From: JAAUUJ01 sp964392245
GTDB lineage: Bacteria > Cyanobacteriota > Cyanobacteriia > Thermostichales > Thermostichaceae
Direction of reading: 5' to 3'
Assembly (NCBI GenBank): GCA_964392245.1
Contig: CAYMOX010000011.1
Location: 28,274 to 92,273, forward strand
Length of the DNA stretch: 64,000 nt
The notes beneath the pieces were generated by a model that searched no databases, was not told the origin of the DNA, and saw only the letters and a list, made by a program, of their open reading frames with translations. This document shows, piece after piece, positions 60,556 through 64,000 of the stretch (positions are counted from its first letter, which is position 1; the number at the start of each line of letters is the position of its first letter). The translations under genes were made by a program, and so were the position numbers.

Positions 60556-62475
60556 ATGAGTCGCTCCTCCCTACACCCCGACACGGTTCAGCAGATCCGC
60601 CAGAAGGCCGACATTGTCGAGGTCATTGCGGACAAAGTGGTGCTGCGCAAACAGGGGCGCAACTATGTGGGGCTCTGTCCATTTCATAAGGATCGCAAAC
60701 CCAGTTTTCAGGTGAGTGCAGGGAAGCAGATCTATAAGTGCTTTGCCTGCGGAGCGGGAGGAGATGTCATCCGCTTTCTGACGGAGTACGACCAGATCCC
60801 TTTCAGTGAGGCGGTGCAGCAACTGGCACGGCGCTACCGGATTCCGATCCAGGAGTCGTCCCCGCAGCAGCAACAGGAGTATGAGCGTCGTCAAACTCGC
60901 CAGGAGAGCCTGTTGCAGATCCTGGCCATGGCCGCCGACTTTTATCAACACACCCTGCATAGTTCCCTGGGAGAGCCTGCTCGGCGTTACCTGGAACAAC
61001 GCCAGATCCAGCCGGAGATTGTGCGTAAATTTCAACTGGGCTTTGCCCCGCCTGGCTGGGAGCCCCTAACTGATTATCTGGGCAAACAGAAGCAACAACC
61101 CATGGATCTGCTGGAGGGGGCAGGACTGGTGAGTCCACGGCGGCATGGAGGGGGCTGGTATGATCGCTTTCGCCATCGCCTGATGTTTCCCATCTGCAAT
61201 GGGCAGGGGCAGGTGATCGGGTTTGCGGGCCGGACGCTGGGGGATGAACAACCCAAGTATCTCAATTCTCCGGAAACTGAGCTGTTCAATAAAAGCCAGA
61301 TCCTTTATGGCCTCAACTTTGCCCGTGAAGCGATCAGCCAGACAGATCAGGCGCTGGTGGTGGAGGGGTATTTCGATGTGCTGGCCCTGCACCAGGCGGG
61401 AATTGAACAGACAGTGGCTTCCATGGGCACGGCCCTGGGCTCGGAGCAGGTGAAAGCCTTGCTACGCTACACGCCCTCCAATCGGCTAATTTTCAACTTT
61501 GATGCGGATCGAGCCGGGATCACGGCAGCCCAGCGGGCCATCCAGGGGGTGGAGGACCAAGCCCGGCGGGGGGAAATTGAACTGCGGATCCTGACCATTC
61601 CTGCCGGGAAGGATGCAGACGAGTTTCTGCGTGATCACTCCCCCATGGCCTTTCAGGAACTTCTGGATGAGGCCCCCTTCTGGCTGGACTGGCAACTGGA
61701 GCAGATTCTGGCGGAGAAGGATCTGAGCAATGCCATGGAATACCTCAAGGCTCAGCAGGCGCTGGTCGAACTGCTGTCCGGCTTAAGTGGAGAATGGCGT
61801 TCCCTCTACGTTTACAGAGCGGCAGAATGCCTCAGCCGCGGTCGCGGAAATACCGTGATTGCCCGCGACATTGAACAGGATCTCCGCCGACGGATCCGCG
61901 AGCGGCGCTGGTCCAACCCCGAACAGCAAAAAACGGCTAAAGGCTCCAAGCTGCTGCAATCAGAATCTCACCTATTACAGATCTTTCTGCACTTCCAGGA
62001 GTTTCGCGCCACCATCCGCCAGGATCTGATCCAGCGGGATCTGCAATTTAGTTTTCTACCCCATCGTGAGCTGTGGCACCGCATCCTGGAATTGGTAGTG
62101 AGTGACCCCTCCCTGGAGAGTCGCGGAGACGATCTTCTCAATACGCTGCGAGCGATCTGCGCCCACGACAGCCAGCTGAATCAGCGCCTCAGTCACCTTC
62201 TCTGGCTGGATGAAAACACGCGGGTGGCCCTGATGCGTCCCAAAATTGTTGTGCGGGCGGCGATCGCCAACATGGAACTGGAAATTCGCCAGAAACGCTA
62301 TCGCTACTGGACCCAACTGTGGGATCAGGCGTTTTCGGCGCGGGAAACCGAGCTAGCTCAGGAGTATCAGGCCTGTATTCAGGCGGAATATCAGGCAATT
62401 CAGGCCCTGCAAAAAGATGCTCAACTTTCCTATGAAGACCTGCTCACCACACCCCTGGCCGATGATTTACTCTGA
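60556..62475 (+). CDS. dnaG: DNA primase
   Basis: Makes RNA primers for replication. 639 residues. The N-terminal zinc finger uses Cys41, His44, Cys62 and Cys65 (CPFHKDRKPSF…CFACGAGGD). The TOPRIM core has LVVEGYFDVLALHQAG with Glu, and FDADRAG. The C-terminal helicase-binding region (about 450-639) is present. dnaG is often followed by rpoD in other bacteria; that is not seen here. Confidence 0.96.
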   Translation: MSRSSLHPDTVQQIRQKADIVEVIADKVVLRKQGRNYVGLCPFHKDRKPSFQVSAGKQIYKCFACGAGGDVIRFLTEYDQIPFSEAVQQLARRYRIPIQESSPQQQQEYERRQTRQESLLQILAMAADFYQHTLHSSLGEPARRYLEQRQIQPEIVRKFQLGFAPPGWEPLTDYLGKQKQQPMDLLEGAGLVSPRRHGGGWYDRFRHRLMFPICNGQGQVIGFAGRTLGDEQPKYLNSPETELFNKSQILYGLNFAREAISQTDQALVVEGYFDVLALHQAGIEQTVASMGTALGSEQVKALLRYTPSNRLIFNFDADRAGITAAQRAIQGVEDQARRGEIELRILTIPAGKDADEFLRDHSPMAFQELLDEAPFWLDWQLEQILAEKDLSNAMEYLKAQQALVELLSGLSGEWRSLYVYRAAECLSRGRGNTVIARDIEQDLRRRIRERRWSNPEQQKTAKGSKLLQSESHLLQIFLHFQEFRATIRQDLIQRDLQFSFLPHRELWHRILELVVSDPSLESRGDDLLNTLRAICAHDSQLNQRLSHLLWLDENTRVALMRPKIVVRAAIANMELEIRQKRYRYWTQLWDQAFSARETELAQEYQACIQAEYQAIQALQKDAQLSYEDLLTTPLADDLL

Positions 62476-62501
62476 GATCTGCGTGAAAAACAGTCGAAGC
62501 G

Positions 62502-62507
62502 TATAAT
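62502..62507 (+). promoter_or_regulatory. -10 element of a predicted promoter
   Basis: TATAAT lies in a short AT-rich gap between dnaG and the hypothetical gene at 62601. No good -35 box is seen at the usual spacing. The surrounding run of A and T contrasts with neighbouring coding DNA. Confidence 0.4.
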
Positions 62508-62600
62508 ATATTTCCACATAATGCAATTTGTAATGTTTTTATACTTGTTCCTGTGAGAGTATAGGGCACTACTTCAGTGATTCCCTAGGTGCTGAGTCCA

Positions 62601-63665
62601 ATGTCCTCTCCAGATAACCCGAATCCTTCTCCACACCCTACGCCCCTGGATGCCCTGGCCCACCTCTGGGCGAAGAAATATACACAGGATCTGCTGAGCT
62701 ATGCCTGGGAACAGTCCGCAGAACCCGAGCAGACCCCTGAGCAGACAGCCCAGAAACTCCTGGATTCCCTGCGTTTTGCCAGTGCTCAGGCCTGGACCCA
62801 GACCGAAACTCTGCTAGCCGAAGAGTTACCCCGACACCGCATTCATTCGGCTCACATTGATCCATGGCGATTTGCGGAGGACTCGCGCCAGCTGTTTGAA
62901 AAGGCGGTGAACTGCTACCGGACCAAAATGTCTCCAGAGCGGTTCTCTGTGGAGATTGCTCCCGTTTGCGGCCAGATCCGGTCTCAACACACCCGCCAGG
63001 ATCCTCGCATTCTTGGGTTTCTCAGTATGCAATTTCACTACACCGGACAGCTGCTGTTGCAAAAGCTGGATACGGCTCAGCGAGGAACCTTTGGAGCCTA
63101 TTTGAAGGTCATGGATGATCATCTTTACATGCCCCTACAGCGGTCCTATGACGCAGCAGCTCAACTTCCCTACGATTCCCCCAGTCTGAAAGTTGTGCAA
63201 CAACTGTTGCCCCTGACCACTCAAATTGCGGAAACCATCTGTGCCGAAACCGCTCAGTTGCACCCTGCTCACCAGTGCCGTCATGGATCGCTCCATGATC
63301 TGGATATCCGTGTTTCCAGTGTGCGAGATGTGGAAATGTTTCAGGTGTATCTTTGCCTCTGTTTGATGGAAGGCAGTTTGGCCTCGGTGCAGCAGGAGTT
63401 ATTTCCCCTTTGTGCCATGCTCTATCCCCCCTTGCAGGTGAGCTGGCATCTGGTGCGGCATATGCTGGAGTCCCTGGATCATGCTGTTCAGGATGATCTG
63501 GATCTTCCCCACTATCAACTGCTGCAGCCTTATATGCAGGCGCTGAAAGAAATGTTCTCCCTAGAGGTTTTTCCGGAGAGTAGCAGCATCTGGAGTCACC
63601 ACCCCGACACCCTGATGTATATGGACACGGCGCGAACCATTCTGCAGGATCTGTTAAAAGCCTAA
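62601..63665 (+). CDS. Conserved cyanobacterial hypothetical protein
   Basis: 354 residues from ATG 62601 (a GTG four codons upstream is possible). After a Pro/Ser-rich start the chain is largely helical, with no membrane or signal segments and no recognised domain. It is relatively rich in Gln, Leu and His, with clusters such as HPAHQCRHGSLHD near 230. A regulatory or scaffold role is only a guess. It has its own AT-rich upstream gap, so it is probably transcribed separately from dnaG. Confidence 0.75.
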   Translation: MSSPDNPNPSPHPTPLDALAHLWAKKYTQDLLSYAWEQSAEPEQTPEQTAQKLLDSLRFASAQAWTQTETLLAEELPRHRIHSAHIDPWRFAEDSRQLFEKAVNCYRTKMSPERFSVEIAPVCGQIRSQHTRQDPRILGFLSMQFHYTGQLLLQKLDTAQRGTFGAYLKVMDDHLYMPLQRSYDAAAQLPYDSPSLKVVQQLLPLTTQIAETICAETAQLHPAHQCRHGSLHDLDIRVSSVRDVEMFQVYLCLCLMEGSLASVQQELFPLCAMLYPPLQVSWHLVRHMLESLDHAVQDDLDLPHYQLLQPYMQALKEMFSLEVFPESSSIWSHHPDTLMYMDTARTILQDLLKA

Positions 63666-63812
63666 ACAGGTGATTTCCACTGAGGTGAATTTAAGACGGG
63701 ACTCTAAAGAAGAGCAATCAAATCTCATCCTGCGGAGCTGAAAAGTGATCGGATCTAGTTAGAGTTTACCCTTCTCCAGGGCTTAAACTAGGATCCAGTT
63801 TCTGCCTCAGTC

Positions 63813-64000
63813 ATGACGGCTCCCTCTTCCCCCTCAGATCTTGACACCGCTTGGAAAGAAACTCTAGATCTGTTTTTCAAGCCTTTCCTGGCCTTCCTTT
63901 TCCCAGAGGCTTATACAGCCATCGACTGGGATCACTCGCTTGAGTTCCGCCAACTCAAAAATGAAGTGCATTACTCAGGAGGGCCTTCCCTAGAAGGACT
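63813..64000 (+). CDS. 5' end of a probable Rpn/transposase-like protein gene
   Basis: The gene runs off the window. The first 62 codons from ATG 63813 include WKETLDLFFKPFLAFLFPEA and IDWDHSLEFRQLKNE. This resembles the start of cyanobacterial Rpn-type recombination-promoting nuclease or DUF4351-containing proteins, which belong to the PD-(D/E)xK nuclease superfamily. Because the rest is missing, the assignment stays tentative. Confidence 0.65.
   Translation, partial: MTAPSSPSDLDTAWKETLDLFFKPFLAFLFPEAYTAIDWDHSLEFRQLKNEVHYSGGPSLEG

Noticed and set aside
1..64000. CRISPR arrays, tRNA or rRNA genes
   Set aside because: All gaps between genes were read by eye; no regularly spaced repeats, cloverleaf folds or rRNA segments were seen. 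A tRNAscan or Infernal run could still find something missed.

Overview
This window looks like chromosomal DNA of a cyanobacterium with roughly 55% GC. The evidence is a set of cyanobacterial genes: ndhL with its usual DUF3007 neighbour, rubA–ycf48 for photosystem II assembly, a VKOR–thioredoxin fusion, menD, DUF1816, DUF4079 and several small proteins found only in cyanobacteria. No rRNA, tRNA or CRISPR array was found. Genes are dense on both strands, and no stretch over about 300 bases lacks a gene or other described feature.

Layout. 1–9 kb: the end of an unknown gene, ferrochelatase (without the usual C-terminal light-harvesting-like domain), a UbiB-type kinase, leuC, acetyl-CoA synthetase, and a PAS histidine kinase overlapping a YjbQ-family gene. 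9–9.6 kb: a small acidic protein gene between two related hairpin repeats. 9.6–20.3 kb: trpB, a cyanobacterial hypothetical, a pepsin-like lipoprotein with a small secreted protein, an HtrA-type protease, then rpsB–tsf–PHP–mutL–VKOR/thioredoxin. 20.4–26.8 kb: a protein built of 17-residue repeats, purD, a UbiH-type hydroxylase, pheT and a DUF4079 membrane protein.

26.9–29.4 kb: a short-chain dehydrogenase gene split by an IS200/IS605-family element with divergent tnpA (Y1 transposase) and tnpB (RNA-guided nuclease family). Both proteins keep their catalytic residues. Removing 1785 bp (27111–28895) restores one 238-codon dehydrogenase frame, so the element's ends can be proposed to within a base or two. 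29.4–39 kb: a TerB-like protein, a cupredoxin, mnmA, a 23-residue membrane peptide, a Uma2 nuclease-like protein, menD, an Mrp-type ATPase, a candidate structured RNA with a strong terminator just before DAHP synthase, a [2Fe-2S] ferredoxin, and a family 2 glycosyltransferase.

39–49 kb: an apparent operon of rubA–ycf48 followed by two half-size GDT1/UPF0016 transporters. This links photosystem II assembly to Mn/Ca handling in the position where psbEFLJ is usually found. Then come ftsH, a divergent pair of small paralogous genes with a perfect CRP-type palindrome between them, rimO, a ComM-type AAA protein and a HEAT-repeat protein. 49–64 kb: a PilP-like secreted protein, a lipoate ligase-type enzyme, a YbjN-like protein, RNase Z, a degenerate receiver protein, ndhL–DUF3007, tsaE, an RlmB-type methyltransferase, a ferredoxin–DUF2237 cluster, an ABC-2 exporter pair, GerMN and DUF2993 proteins, dnaG, a hypothetical, and the start of a probable Rpn/transposase-like gene cut by the window end.

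Sequence style: the hexamer GGATCC is clearly over-represented by eye, while the usual cyanobacterial HIP1 octamer GCGATCGC is nearly absent.
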